The notes beneath the pieces were generated by a model that was not told the DNA's origin, did no database searches, and saw nothing but the letters and a program-made list of their open reading frames with translations. Positions 1-14,700 of a stretch of DNA of 64,000 bases are shown here, piece by piece. How positions within the stretch are numbered: the stretch's first letter is position 1; each line of letters begins with the position of its first letter. Position numbers and translations under genes: made by a program. Source of the DNA: Sipunculus nudus (Eukaryota; Annelida; Sipuncula; Golfingiida; Sipunculidae). The stretch covers positions 23,214,367 to 23,278,366 of the forward strand of contig CM049308.1 of assembly GCA_026874595.1 (NCBI GenBank). The letters run 5' to 3'.

Positions 1-1457
1 ATAATTATATATTTTAATGTTTAATATTATATCTTTACGTTTCATTTTGTCGTGAGCCTCTTTTATCATATTGTCATTGTTTTTACATGATTTTACATCG
101 TATAAAGTGTATTTCCAAACAGAGCAGTGGCAGATCAGACAATAAGTGGTGAACACAGCGTTTCCATATTATGTACAAGGAACCAATTAATTTTCTGTCA
201 GCATTGTTGCCAAAGGTTAGTTTTGTGCTAATATGGGTGTGGCAATCTCCAAACCAATTTTCCTGGAATTATTTGTATTTTTAATAAATATTATATATTT
301 GAATTATATATTGTCCGTGCTAGGTAAAATTAATATATTTATATTTGAATTACTATGAGAAAATACATTTTTTACTGTCCTTGCGGCCCTGATGTGTCTG
401 AATGCAGAATCATCTGATATAAAGATACATACATCACTAATACATTGCAGGAGCCTGCTGATTTACAGTACTTCAGCGTCGTCCTTTTTTCGATACCTAA
501 ACGCAGCCTGAAGACAGACGCCTTTTTTCTTTTAATTAAGGCTCCTCTGTCTGGAAGGAAGGCTTAATTATTTTTTTTTTTTTTTGTGGAGGAACTTTTT
601 ATGTCTTTTTTATTATTGCAATTTGTTTTCTTCTCTTTTCTTCTGTTTTTCTTTTTTATTCTGCTCATGATTATACGCTTAATCTTAATGATGCTCATTT
701 TTTTTAAACTTATCTATTGGTGACATATTTGCACCTGATATTTATTTTTTACATTGAACGAATTTCTAAGGTATTTTATTCACAGCCGATTTCCTATTAT
801 ATCTCATTTACGGGTGTCGGAGAAGACTTTCAGAAATCGCCCGGTGATTGCAAACATCTGGTTAAAAAAATAACTGGCCGAATATTCTTACGTTAATTTT
901 CTGGTTACAAGTTTTAGAATACAGGGATCACAAAAGAATATAAAATATTGTCCTGCAAAGGAAAACACACTCTTAAGTCAAACTTACTTGAGCAAAACAA
1001 ATATCGTTTCTGCACTGTAGGTTGAACATAAAGAAATCATTTAGCTAATTTTCTAGAAATTATAAATGCAAACAAATATTTGCATTGATATTCATGTACG
1101 CAAATCATTCCATATTCAGTGCTAAAAAAAAAGGACGCCTAAAATGTGAGAAGCAGCACCCTGAAATGCAGTGCTCCATGGCATCACATGATATGATTTA
1201 CGGAAGTTACGTTTCGGCAGACGGCAGCATTAGCGATGAGTAAAATCGATCTTTCCGTAGCGTTATATCAGTATACAGGCCACGAGTCTTGATTACAACA
1301 TGTGCGTCCCAAAAGAGAGAGCTGATATTTGTTGTATTGCATCCAGTCCAAGTCAAAATGACTGAATGTGTCCTGTGGCACCACTTGGGACATCTTTCCT
1401 ATTTCAGGGAGACTACCGTAAAGACAAAAGAAAAAGCGGTCTTGCAGTGTCAGGCTT
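1..1457. other. AT-rich intergenic DNA, no gene seen
   Basis: Short homopolymer T and A runs (for example near 565-585) and AT-rich palindromic words. Short open frames near 1289 show no domain, codon bias or splice context, so I see no gene here. Confidence 0.6.
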
Positions 1458-1467
1458 GCTCACGCTA

Positions 1468-2009
1468 TAGACTGGTACCCCCGCTCTATTATGGCACCGC
1501 TGCTCTAGGCCAATCATAGAGACGGGCGTACAACGCCATTTTCAGTACTCCTGGCAGACTGGTTTCAACTCAAGTGTGTATTATATATGCTAAAAATAAG
1601 CATTTCGTTTGCTCAGAGAAGTTGTTAAAAGTTGGCTTTACATTTCGTGTGACATTTATGATTAGATTAATAGATATTGATAATAAACCAATGCCACGTA
1701 CAGTGACATATCAAAGATTCAGTATATCGTATCATCTATACATCGTTCAGTCAATTTTTGTGCAACAACAACTCAGTTTGCAGTATTTGGAAACTATAAA
1801 TAACTAAAGAAAGTAATTTTATAAGAAATCTTCACGGATAACCAGCCAGGATCGCGTGAACGTCCATCACGATCGGTTTGAGCGTGCAGACTGAAGCTGG
1901 AACCAGTCTACAGGTAAGTCAGGAGTTGCAACTGGGAGTACTTAAGATGGCGTTGTACGCCTGTCTCTATGCTTGGCTGAGGGCCATAATAGAGCAGGGT
2001 ACCAGTCTA
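1468..2009 (+). mobile_element. MITE family A, complete copy 1
   Basis: A 542-bp element bounded by TAGACTGGTACC at the left and GGTACCAGTCTA at the right. The inverted termini extend imperfectly for roughly 100 bp (1468-1570 against 1905-2009). It is flanked by a perfect 10-bp direct repeat GCTCACGCTA at 1458-1467 and 2010-2019, which I read as the target-site duplication. There is no coding capacity, so it is non-autonomous. Long TIRs plus a 9-10-bp duplication is the pattern of Mutator-like (MULE) elements; that assignment is inference. An inverted second copy lies at 2803-3296. Confidence 0.85.
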
Positions 2010-2019
2010 GCTCACGCTA

Positions 2020-2802
2020 CTGCTTTGGAGCATCTGTAAACAAAGTCTTCAATCACCCGTTTCAAATGACAGTTGATATCAGCCACAAAGTAAATGTACG
2101 ATAGACATACGAAGGTGTGTAATCTTGTCGTTTAGAGCTCTTAGCGTCTTGTGAAGCCGTTGTCTACACAAACACCCCTTTTTCAAAGGACATCGGTTTA
2201 CCACCGTATACTGTTGGAACTACAAAGGTAGGATCTTATAATGAAGTATTAGTATAGTATTTAGGTAAAGTAATCTGCTCTCGGTCATCTCATTACAAAA
2301 TTCTCCCGTCTTGGAGAAAATAAACTATCAAACAAAAAGGTAACACATCTTATGTCTTTTTATATTTAGCAGGTGGTCTTTGAGCGGGGCGGATTGAGAT
2401 GTAGGGACCCCGCCCCCCCCCCTTTTTTTTAACCTTATAAAAATCTGGCATCTGTGTATTAAACACGCGTAACACAGAATAGTAGTTTCTAATTTTTTTT
2501 CTTTTCACATCTGGATGCGAGATTTAGGCCTATGTATAAGGGCTTTATACGTTTCCGGCACACTTGTATACTGTGCCAAGGTTGAAAGTTAACCACCCCA
2601 ATCACCCCGTTTTTCCTCTCTCCGCCCGTATGTCAATATTGCAGAGAAGGTATTTGCCATAAATGTTGTTCCAGCACTTGTTTTCTTATATTTGTTTTTA
2701 AATAGGAAGACCTGTGATTTATACTTATCCAGAAGAACTGAAAAAAAGAGCATACTGAGTTATAAGACACTTTGCGGTAATTACTGTAAATTATCAAGGA
2801 CA
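2020..2802. other. Spacer between the two family A MITEs, no gene seen
   Basis: Non-coding AT-rich DNA. A short GCGGGGCGGATTG word followed by C and T runs (about 2381-2432) may be a scrap of family D (compare 6712-6902). Confidence 0.5.
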
Positions 2803-3296
2803 CTCAGCCAAGCATAGAAACAGGCGTACAACGCCATCTTAAGTACTCCCAGTTGCAACTCGTGGCTTACCTGTAGACTGGTTCCAACTCCAGTGTCCAC
2901 GCTCATACCAGTTGTCATGGGCGTTCATGCGATCCTGGTTGATTATCCGTGAAGATTTCTTCACTTTCTTGAGTTATTTCTAGTTTTCAAATATTGAAAA
3001 ATGAGTTGTTGCACAAAAATTTAATGATGGATGTATAGATAACACGACATACTGAATCTTTGATATTCCACTGTACGTAGCAGTGATTTATTATCAAAAT
3101 CTATTAATCTAATCATTAATGTCACACTTACTGTACAGCCATCTTTTGGTAACTTCTCTGAGCGAACGAAATGCTTATTTTAATCATATATACTGAAGTT
3201 GGAACCAGTCTGCCGGGAGTACATAAGATGGCGTTTTACGGCGTCTCTATGATTGGCCTAGAGTAGCGGTGCCAAATAGAGCGGGGTACCAGTCTA
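2803..3296 (-). mobile_element. MITE family A, inverted copy 2, truncated
   Basis: This is the reverse complement of most of 1468-1981, ending with an intact GGTACCAGTCTA at 3296. The other end starts at TCAGCCAAGC (2803) and lacks the outermost 28 bp found in copy 1 (TIR and TSD). Several indels and substitutions separate the copies, so it is not a recent inverted duplication of copy 1. Together the copies form an inverted repeat with arms of about 500 bp around a 793-bp spacer. Confidence 0.8.

Positions 3297-6300
<3,004 letters not shown>

Positions 6301-6347
<47 letters not shown>
6301..6347. repeat. (TA)n microsatellite
   Basis: About 47 bp of TA dinucleotide on the left side of the hairpin at 6417-6497. 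Confidence 0.95.
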
Positions 6348-6348
<1 letters not shown>

Positions 6349-6416
6349 CTGAAAGGGTTCGGTTGCCGTTCCAGGATCAAAGTGCTCGATACATTAAAGT
6401 AAAGCTACTATAAGTG

Positions 6417-6497
6417 CATAAAATACGTCAGTGCGTTACTGTCACTGCCTTGCGGCTACCTGCGGGTAGTGACAGTAATGCATTTATGTATTTTATG
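6417..6497. repeat. 81-bp imperfect hairpin
   Basis: The arms begin CATAAAATAC (6417-6426) and end GTATTTTATG (6488-6497). An inner near-perfect stem pairs TTACTGTCACT with AGTGACAGTAA around a GC-rich loop. The hairpin sits between two TA tracts. It may be a tiny foldback element with TA-directed insertion, or a relic of one; function unknown. Confidence 0.75.

Positions 6498-6500
<3 letters not shown>

Positions 6501-6545
<45 letters not shown>
6501..6545. repeat. (TA)n microsatellite
   Basis: About 45 bp of TA dinucleotide, directly abutting the left end of the family C element at 6546. Confidence 0.95.
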
Positions 6546-6549
<4 letters not shown>

Positions 6550-6908
6550 TCAAACCTCGAAGTTACGACCTCGACAAAGTGGTCTAATTATTGATGTGGT
6601 CGTCTAAGTGAGGTCTTATGTAAAGAGCAAAAAAGAGCCAGGACCGTGATCAAGTGGTCGTTTTTTCGAGTAGGTCGCTCAACTGAAGTGATAGTTAGGC
6701 GAGGTTTTACTCAAAAGCGGATCCGGGGGGGGGGGGCAGGGGGTCCGGACCCCCCCCCCCCTTTTTCACCCTAAGCAACCTTTTTAGAGGGCAAATTTTT
6801 GCGGCCTGGACCCCCCTTTACCGGACCTGATGACCTTCATTAGTCCTCCTGGGTTGGACCCCCCCCCCCCCTTTTTTTTCCTAAATCCTGGATCCGCCCC
6901 TGTTACTG
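6546..6908 (+). mobile_element. MITE family C, interrupted by family D
   Basis: The left terminus is ACAGTCAAACCTCG. The matching right terminus (GAGGTTTTACTGT) is recovered only when the 191-bp insertion at 6712-6902 is removed. The unnested element is about 170 bp with no coding capacity. Termini of the CAGTCAAACCTC type in a TA-rich site suggest a Tc1/mariner or pogo-like MITE (inference). A second, CpG-decayed copy is at 32,395-32,566. Confidence 0.75.
6712..6902. mobile_element. MITE family D nested in family C
   Basis: A 191-bp element with inverted ends CAAAAGCGGATCC and GGATCCGCCCCTG, flanked by a 5-bp duplication TTACT (6707-6711 and 6903-6907). The interior is rich in G and C runs. 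The GCGGATCC terminus is one I have seen in DNA-transposon MITEs of several animals; the superfamily is not resolved. Related sequence occurs at 9803-9990. Confidence 0.8.
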
Positions 6909-8563
6909 TACATATAAATCGTTAATTTAAAGGTAATCTTGCTGAGGTCTTTTCAGTCAGCATCTTTAGGTACGATTATTTGTATTTAGTTACGGTTATG
7001 AGAAGTAATATGAATTCTGAAAGGTTTTTCTGCCAGGTTTATACAGCATTACGAAGTCTCAGACATGCTTGCTTTTAGGTGTGCAGTGTTGGTATAAAAC
7101 CTGATGCCGATGTTAATACTGACTGACTGTGATACTTTCTTATACCGTACAGCGTCAGTTCCTCGGTCTGACACTTAGACACAGGCGTGGTATTCTTACG
7201 TTTATGATACAGAAGTACTATGTTCGGTCAAAGGTAGTCCGTATACTGAGCATATAGAGGTATCGGCGGAAAATTTCCACGACAATGTATTCAAAAGATC
7301 AGCTGCATGCTGTTGATTTATGATCCAACTTGCATCTGGAATATGTAGGCTGAAGGTGGTCTGTAGAAGGGAAACCAAACATAACTGATTAGCAGAAATA
7401 TGCAATAATTACCTATAATTATACATATAATTACTAATAATTGAAGGACAAAGGTTATATGATTTGCTCGTGTAACACCTGTATTTTTGCAAATTTCTTT
7501 TGTAAACGTTCTAAGACGCACTAGGGCACCCACGCGAGAAAATTTGCTCAGTGAGACTGTAATTTAAAGAAAAACAATTATATTAAATAAAATAAAAGAT
7601 GAAAGAGAGTTACAATTATCTTTTTATCATGACCATTACCAAGTTTTGATGTCAATTATCAAATGTACAAGGTGCGCAGTCCAAATGGTAAATCCAATTC
7701 CCTTGGTTTATTGCTGATCTAAGTCCGACACAAATCATAGTTTCTTGTTTGCTCGGGCAACTATCCGTTCTCGACACAACATGGTTTAACTGATTGATAA
7801 TGAAATTGACACTAAAATCACACGGAATGCTAGCCGTGAATACAGATAGAGCCTCCATGCAGTCGTTACGACAGTTATACGGAAAACTGTAATTCAATGG
7901 CCATCCCCTTACTGCGAAGATACCGCAGTGCACAACCTGTTCTCTCAACGTTATGGTCTACGACTGAGAGTTCACAAGAAAGAAGACATGAATGTACACA
8001 CCAAAATGTAAATCCCAACTTTTTTGGTCATTATCATCATTTCCTGTTTCTCGTACGGCCTGGCTGTCTTTCAGATAATTCGTAGATGACATGACCGTAC
8101 GTGGTCAGAAATTCAAGGGGCATGCAGGGATTATGCGGAACTAAAACGGGACCTTTCTTGCATATATTGAGGTTTATTAGAATGTAAAAAACGTATATCA
8201 TGCGGCTGGTTCGGCTCATTTTAAGTGACCACGTACTTTGAGGAATGAGACCTCAAAAATTAGGGAAGCATCAGTTTCCTTATAGAAATTTTCATTACAA
8301 TTATTGATATGACAGGTTCGTCCACTCTGACATCTCTACGTGTAAGAGTGGAATCTCCCTCTATCAGACTACATTAAATTTTTTGGCAGCTGTCAAGATC
8401 ATAAAAAGCGATGTAAGTGTAACCAAAAGATGAAAACTTTATCTTTGATGCATCTTCCCTATAAACTTCCGGTTCTATTATTGCTTACAAGCTGCTGTGT
8501 TGGTAGGTTACTGCAAGACGCATTTAGCTGAATATGTTTTACTGACTCTCTTACACAAATATG
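6909..8563. other. No gene seen
   Basis: Non-coding sequence. Overlapping short minus-strand open frames at 7200-7950 have no recognizable domain and conflict with each other. Confidence 0.5.
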
Positions 8564-8618
<55 letters not shown>

Positions 8619-8640
8619 AAAAATAATAGTAATAATAATC
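8564..8640. repeat. (AAT)n microsatellite
   Basis: Imperfect AAT trinucleotide tract with AAAAT interruptions. It produces artefactual poly-Ile and poly-Leu frames. Confidence 0.95.
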
Positions 8641-9802
8641 GAATTCCAAACCTGGGGCGATAATCGATATTGGAATTTCGCAAACAGCCAGTGCTAGAGC
8701 GTTTAGCTTACATATCATTTTATTTTTCCGATTTGAACCTACTTATTCTGGCATTATGTGTTCGGAAACGACCAAGCTCGGGCAATCACTCTATCTTGAA
8801 ACCCTCGCTTCACCCATGTTCTTCCGGCATTGAGCAGCCTCAGCCCATTCCGCCTGAATATTACTGCCATGAAATGCCCAACTCTCTTGACAGACATTGA
8901 CATTAAAACGCAGTCACTCAATATAATTTCCTTAACCTTTTTGGAAGAACTGTACTATCGTCTCGGTCTCACAGATAAATTGACCGTGGACGACATACAA
9001 CAGCATACAAAAATTCAAACAAATACACACCGGGGGAAAAAGAGAGTCAATGTTTAAATACTTTTGATCACGGGTAGCTCACAAAGCCTAGAACTCTTAA
9101 GAGATCAGATATTTCAGAGGGGAGAAATCAACGGGGAGGGGGATTAATTGCTCTGATTAGGGGCGACTGTCAAGTTCCACACTTCACATTGATTTTTATC
9201 AGCCTACCATATTACACGATAATATACAGACTGGTCCTTCACACACGATTCGTCATTTATACGCTAAATCTGCTGTCAACACACATTCTCTTTCCTTCCG
9301 GTCGTACAATGCTTCCGTAATCCGACAGATTAACGCCTACTGGATTATACATATTGCATATAAACGTAACCAATCCCATTTTTTATTCCATCCTTATTAT
9401 CGTCCTCATAAACCGCTTTTTCACAGGAACTTATGCCTGGTTCATGCCGAAGGTAACACTGGCCGTGACCTTCATATCAGGGAATTTTGAGCCGATTACA
9501 ACGTAGAGAGATATTGAAGTCTCAGTTCGCGCATTTCTTCATGAACACTATGCATTATACCTTAATTACAGTAAACTGCCGTCTAAATTTAGATTCATTT
9601 GCATTTTCCCCTCAAACAGGTACTATAACCCCCGCTTGAAAACTGCAATTACTACATGGACAATAGTACCTTAAAATGATCGTATAGCATTTAGAAGGAT
9701 GCTTTGCAAAGCTTTCTATCTAACAATAAACCGAAGATTGGCTTCTCTTCCATATGGCACTAAGCATGCTTCCGAATAAGTAACCGTACCTACCCCTTCA
9801 CA
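8641..9802. other. No gene seen; CpG-rich unique-looking DNA
   Basis: No conserved frame. The segment 8701-9480 contains about 31 CpG by hand count, far above the right part of the window. Confidence 0.5.
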
Positions 9803-9990
9803 GAAGCGGATCCCGGGGGGGGGGGGGGGTTCAGCTGCCGCAACCTTTTTTATTAAGGGTTTCATAATACTTTGTGGTCTTGACCCCCCTTATTCGGACC
9901 TGAGGACTTTTTTAGGTACTTCTAATGTCCTGATAGATTGGACAAAAGGATGGGTCCGACTGCACGTACGACTGATATGATATATCGGAA
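9803..9990. mobile_element. MITE family D-like copy, decayed
   Basis: Starts with CACAGAAGCGGATCCCGGG and a G-run and shares the CAACCTTTTT, GACCCCCCTT and CGGACCTGA words with 6712-6902 in the same order. The right end has drifted (GGATGGGTCCGAC instead of GGATCCGCCCCTG). Confidence 0.6.
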
Positions 9991-10644
9991 CCACGGTGTT
10001 TGAGGTTGCACCCCTTTTCATTTATGGAATCAGGTGGTGTATCGGACCACAAAATAATTGCAGTTGTGTCATCTACACTGGTTCTCCTTTTTATACAACA
10101 GAAATATAATTATAACGTCGTACATTTTCTATTTTGCTCAAAGTAGATCGTAGTTTGTAAAAAAAATAATCCTATATATATCGAAATGTAAACTGCATCA
10201 GCTAATGTGGTTATTTTTCTTGGTCTGTTTGATACAGATTATATTGTGAATATCCAAGGACGCAATATACATAAAACAATTTGGTATTTAGAAGTAGCTA
10301 GCTTCTAGCTATTTCAGGTGTAGAATTCCCTAAAATATGGAGCAAAATTATGGAACAATGAAAAAAGTTGTATTTTCCAAAAATGTCCACTATTTTGGGG
10401 GGATACAAAACTCAAAAACACTCAGCCATGCACATGAAAGTTCAGTTCACCATGTATGGATTTTTCGCTATGGGTTATACAAATTCAAAATTTGCCCAGC
10501 CCTTTGTTTGTATAGCTCTCTATGTGCCAGTCACGTGTTAACGACAAGTCGTGCGACTCGTCGTACCACTAGTCGTGATCGGTCGTGACCTATCGTAAAC
10601 CGGTCATAGGGGCATGTGTGACCTGGGCTTTACAGGACCGACTG
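9991..10644. other. No gene; GTCGTG-rich stretch at its end
   Basis: At about 10,550-10,600 the words GTCGTG, TCGTAC and ATCGGTCGTGAC recur within some 60 bp, framed by GCCCAG (10,495) and CTGGGC (10,623). This may be an end region of another small DNA element, but I could not define termini. Confidence 0.35.
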
Positions 10645-11680
10645 ACCAAGAATTTTCTAAATTGACATCCAGGCAGGCCCCTGTACACCTGAAATTAGGT
10701 CACTGCGACCTATATTGTCTGAATTATGGAGCCTGTTTGTGCACCCCTGAATAATTAAACATTTGATACAAAAGCTCCAGTACCGAATAACTAATAGACT
10801 GATTACCAGATTCTCTACATGCATTTGGAACACAGAAAGTTTCATCAGTTCCTGAATACTGGTGGCGCTACCTTAACTTTTTCTCATTTTTTAAGAATTC
10901 TTTTCTCTATTTTTTAAAACTTTTCCCGCACAAAATGATATGCAACTTTTTGATTAGGCTCCCACAATTGTGCTGCTTACCAATCAATATATTTTCTTGT
11001 TTACAGTCAATCACAAGGTTACACAAAATTATGTGCGGGATCTACCAATAAATGAATGTAGTGCAGTTGCAAATGAAGATGCCGGCTTTGTATATTTTTA
11101 TATAAACAGGTACTGACAAGCATTATGTATACTTGTTTAGGGTTTGGAAAAGGGTAGGTGATTGTTTAAATAGTTTTCTGAAATTGTATTTAAAGCCTAT
11201 ATTTGCACCAACAGGGATTCAAGCGCCTGTGGAAGAACGTGCCACGAACGTCACCAGAACGCGGTCTTAAATTTCCCGATGCTACCACGTTCTGACTTGC
11301 TGTTTAGCTGAACCGTGAGACACCGTAGATGGACGAGGAAAAGGAGACCTAGGTTTTACGGGTGGACCATGAAACTTCTAATTTGATAAAGATCTTTTGT
11401 GGTCCCTGTAAAACCTTGTAAACCCGACATTCGGTCACTATAATGGTGTAACCTATATTCTGTGAGCTGTGTGAAAGATCATGATTTGCGTACCCTATAA
11501 CTCAGATAGGCACAAATCGTGTCAAGGGAGTGCCTGGTAAAATCTTCTTGGGAACCCTAAATAAGGTTTTAAATCTATTTTCACCAGATTATAACATCAA
11601 TAATTAATACATGCGTCACCTGTGTGTCAAATTCAGCTGAGCGTTATGCCCCATGGGCCATTATAAAGGTATACAATCCT
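10645..11680 (+). mobile_element. Family E element, degenerate copy
   Basis: The part at 10,650-10,935 aligns with the 340-bp repeat unit of 45.2-47.0 kb: GAAATTAGGTC, then CATTTGATACAAAAGCT, then TTTCATCAGTTCCTG and CTGGTGGCGCTACC, in order. The part at 11,634-11,680 matches the 3' end of the 45-kb copy (CAGCTGAGCGT, then CCCATGGG). Between them about 700 bp are unrelated, so this copy carries an insertion or has diverged. Superfamily unknown. Confidence 0.55.
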
Positions 11681-12000
11681 GAATCCAGTGGCTCAAATGT
11701 ACATTTGTTATTACTTACATGCCAGGTGTAACTAGGTGTCGTCACAGAATTCAAATAGAATAATCTAGTAAGAACATATAAATGTCCATTTCATATTCAT
11801 TGTCGTGATCCATCCCCTGAGTGTCCTAAGGGGGGGTGGGTCCATATTTCCCATTACCGGTAATCCTGAGGAATTTTACGTCATTTTGGAAATCCCGCGA
11901 AGAGATTGTATACTGTGTATACATCATACTGTATTACTGGTTGCTTTAAACTGTGCACTATTTAAAAATAAATTTTAAATTGTCAAAAAAATTCCTTTGA
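11681..12000. other. No gene seen
   Basis: AT-rich sequence with a short G-run near 11,830. Nothing recognizable. Confidence 0.5.
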
Positions 12001-12064
12001 GATTAATTATATCGGAAATTTTAATAATTGTCAAAAAATGTTAAAATTTCCGATATGATTAATC
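12001..12064. repeat. Near-perfect 24-bp inverted repeat
   Basis: The arm 12,001-12,024 (ending ATCGGAAATTTTAA) pairs with 12,041-12,064 (starting TTAAAATTTCCGAT) around a 16-bp loop, with about one mismatch. It could be a foldback element core or a cruciform-prone site. No U-tract terminator or gene adjoins it. Confidence 0.75.
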
Positions 12065-12961
12065 TTAATTTATAATTACATATACCATTAGAAAGTGCTC
12101 TGTACCAGATTTTGGCTTGATGGGGTCTAATATGAATCTGAAACAGCTTTTGGATTAATTTTAAATTTGGGGCTTTTGCTTGGCATGCTACCTTAAAAGC
12201 GGAATTTATTAAGAACACTATAAATGTAATTTTAAGTGTATGATTTGACCGAAAGTGAATCATATCCGAAAATATCTTGGGCTTGATCAGCGGTGAAATC
12301 CAGCGTTAAATTTATTCTTCTATTGAATCATAATTGATATGAATTATCAGTTAATTATCTTCAAATTTCTCTCGCTCATTAAATTTGCAATACTCTAATT
12401 AACAGGAACTCTTGTAAAATCATTATCTAGGCATCTAAATTACTAATGTGTCACTTTGATTTTCAAATGCACAAGTTCGTAAGGCGGAGTTAACAACCAG
12501 AATGACCTATCTATTAGCTACGGCTGCTATATAAGTTCGTTCAATTGACGTCATCCCAAACGTTAATAACTTTATTTAAATAAATTCAAAGCTCCTTAAA
12601 ACCATTTATCATTCATGTTAATATTTAATTGTTCATGAAAAAGGGCGTAATATAGCATATATTTCAACCGAAATGCATATGCAAATGCATTTCCCTAATG
12701 CTTGGAAATACAATCGTTTTCTCAAGTTCTTGAAATGGTTTATATATGATCACAACAAGATTTAATCCATTTACCATATCTTTAAGAATACCTTTTGGGA
12801 AATTTGTGACATGCATACAATGAACACAAATTAGCATCATAACAAAGGACCAGTTCTTCATTTGAAAAAAAAAATATCTAACAAAAATGGGGCGGCGAAA
12901 CCAATGGAGCGAGAGGAATCTTAGCTGGATGATGATATTGCATGGGGGCCTTGCATGCATA
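12065..12961. other. No gene seen
   Basis: AT-rich non-coding DNA; short open frames only, without domains. Confidence 0.5.
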
Positions 12962-13480
12962 GCATCGGTCCAAACCCACTGTGGTCACCGCACACCGTTG
13001 AGTACCGTACGGATTTTGGGACCGCAGGAATACTTGAACGGCAAAGTGTATTCCTCATTCTCAATATCTTCAAACGGTAAAGTAAGCAAACCCTGCGGAC
13101 GCCGCGCAAGCTAACCTTACGGAAGCCGCAAAGACCCCTAACGTCAGCCGCAGGTACACCGTACGTCTCTCGGGTGGCCGAGTAGGCATTACAAATCGCA
13201 CGGGCATCCTACTATACAGTGCCCGTACGCTACAGAGCACATAATTGGCTGCCTGAAGCCTCGGTCACAACCGGAATACGGTCGCCGTACGGCGGATGTT
13301 TTGGGCTATTCCGTGCGGTTCACGTTCGGCAACCGTGCGCTTTTTCGAAGGCCGCAGGGACTCCGCAACGACCGTAACTGACATTAGAGCAAGCGCTTAA
13401 ATTGATGCGGCGGCCGTGCGTCAGGCAGCCACCTACGGGATCCGTACGGGGACCGCGCATGAGACGTACGGATGTCGTGG
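12962..13480. repeat. CpG-dense repeat family F, rearranged copy 1
   Basis: 12,962-13,235 is collinear with 18,500-18,850 (GGTCACCGCACACCGT, CCGCAGGAATA, GGTAAAGTAAGC and CCGCAGGTACACCGTACG in the same order). 13,240-13,480 matches 18,830-19,050 only as reverse complement. The sequence is full of CCGTACGG palindromes. No coding frame. Probably a DNA-transposon-derived repeat; the GCCTCGGTCACAAC word could be a terminus (13,259; inverted at 19,040). Confidence 0.7.
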
Positions 13481-13998
13481 GATACCCGTGTAAGCTCTTA
13501 TTTATACGATGGGATAGGAAGCAGGATACGACACGAAATACTAGCTTCTTGGCTTCTTATCGCATCGTGTACGTTGAGATCCGATACGACGTCCTGCGAT
13601 CTTGGCTTCGTATCGTATCGTATTTTTTCGGGCATTTTCAAAATTTTCGGATCGTTACTGGCAATCGTTATTCCGCCGCATGAGTGAAAGCAATACCAAT
13701 TATCTCCTCCTCTTACGTCCGGTAGAGTCTCTTCTTCGCCACCTAATGATACGGCTACGAAGCGCATAAAGAAAATTTTCTGCGATGTATAGTTTCATTG
13801 GCAGCCATGTTGCTGATCAGTATCTGAGTAATCATCCCGTCCCGTTTTGCACGATATTCGTATAATGTACGCAGAAATGCGACACGGATCTTGGGTATTT
13901 AGGTACGACATTGCGATAGGAAATAACAAAATCATATCGTATTCAAATTTCGTAACGTGTACTCTAGGCTTAAGTTGATGCGGCGGTACGCTCTTTAC
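13481..13998. other. CpG-rich stretch with recurring CGTATCG words
   Basis: Many copies of CGTATCG/CGATACG-type words in both orientations, densest at 13,510-13,625. The word TTGATGCGGCGG occurs at about 13,402 and again at about 13,976, suggesting family F sequence brackets this interval. No gene recognized. Confidence 0.4.
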
Positions 13999-14044
13999 AC
14001 AGCGCTTTACCTATAGGGCTACTACCTATATTGTAAGGCGCTGT
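13999..14044. repeat. 12-bp stem hairpin
   Basis: ACAGCGCTTTAC (13,999-14,010) pairs with GTAAGGCGCTGT (14,033-14,044) with one mismatch and a 22-nt loop. Confidence 0.6.
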
Positions 14045-14700
14045 TTGTTATGACCTCGTATCCTGAATTGCAACACCAGAGGAGAGCACTGTATTTTTGT
14101 CCAATCAGATGAGACCTTGTGCTGGAAGACAAAGCCAAGCGAGGAATACACGGAGCCAATCATATTCATTTCTTTTTGAGTGACAGCTCATCCCCCAGCG
14201 TAACCATCTGAACAGGCCACAGGCTCAGAGAGAATAGCCCCTGACGTGGTTTGCTTAGGGCCTTGGGCACATAGGATGCTCGGCCGGTGAGGTGTAATTC
14301 AAACGAAACGTAACAACAAAGGCTGCGTGCACACCTCGCTGGCTGGTTTCAGTTCTGCAGACAACAGATACATGGCTACGCTAACACAGTCATAATGTCA
14401 TAATGGAATCGGTCGATGATGCGAGAATGCATAGGGAGCAATTTAAATTCGACCAGAAACTCATCAAGCGGTGTGGGGGCATATGTCACTGAGTAAATTT
14501 TCGCTGTAAAAAGTGGAGACCCCACATTTTTGTGATCCTAAGACCTTAACCTTTACAAAAAAATATGGTGCCAGTTTTTCTATGGTGGTTTTGTTATTTT
14601 TTCGAGGTAAAATTTGATTTTAGAGCAAAAATTGAGGGCCAATATATATAAATTTTTACTACAGAGGGATATTTTGCAACAAAACACCTCAGAATGATTA
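14045..14700. other. No gene seen
   Basis: Non-coding; moderate CpG content up to about 14,350, then AT-rich. Confidence 0.5.
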
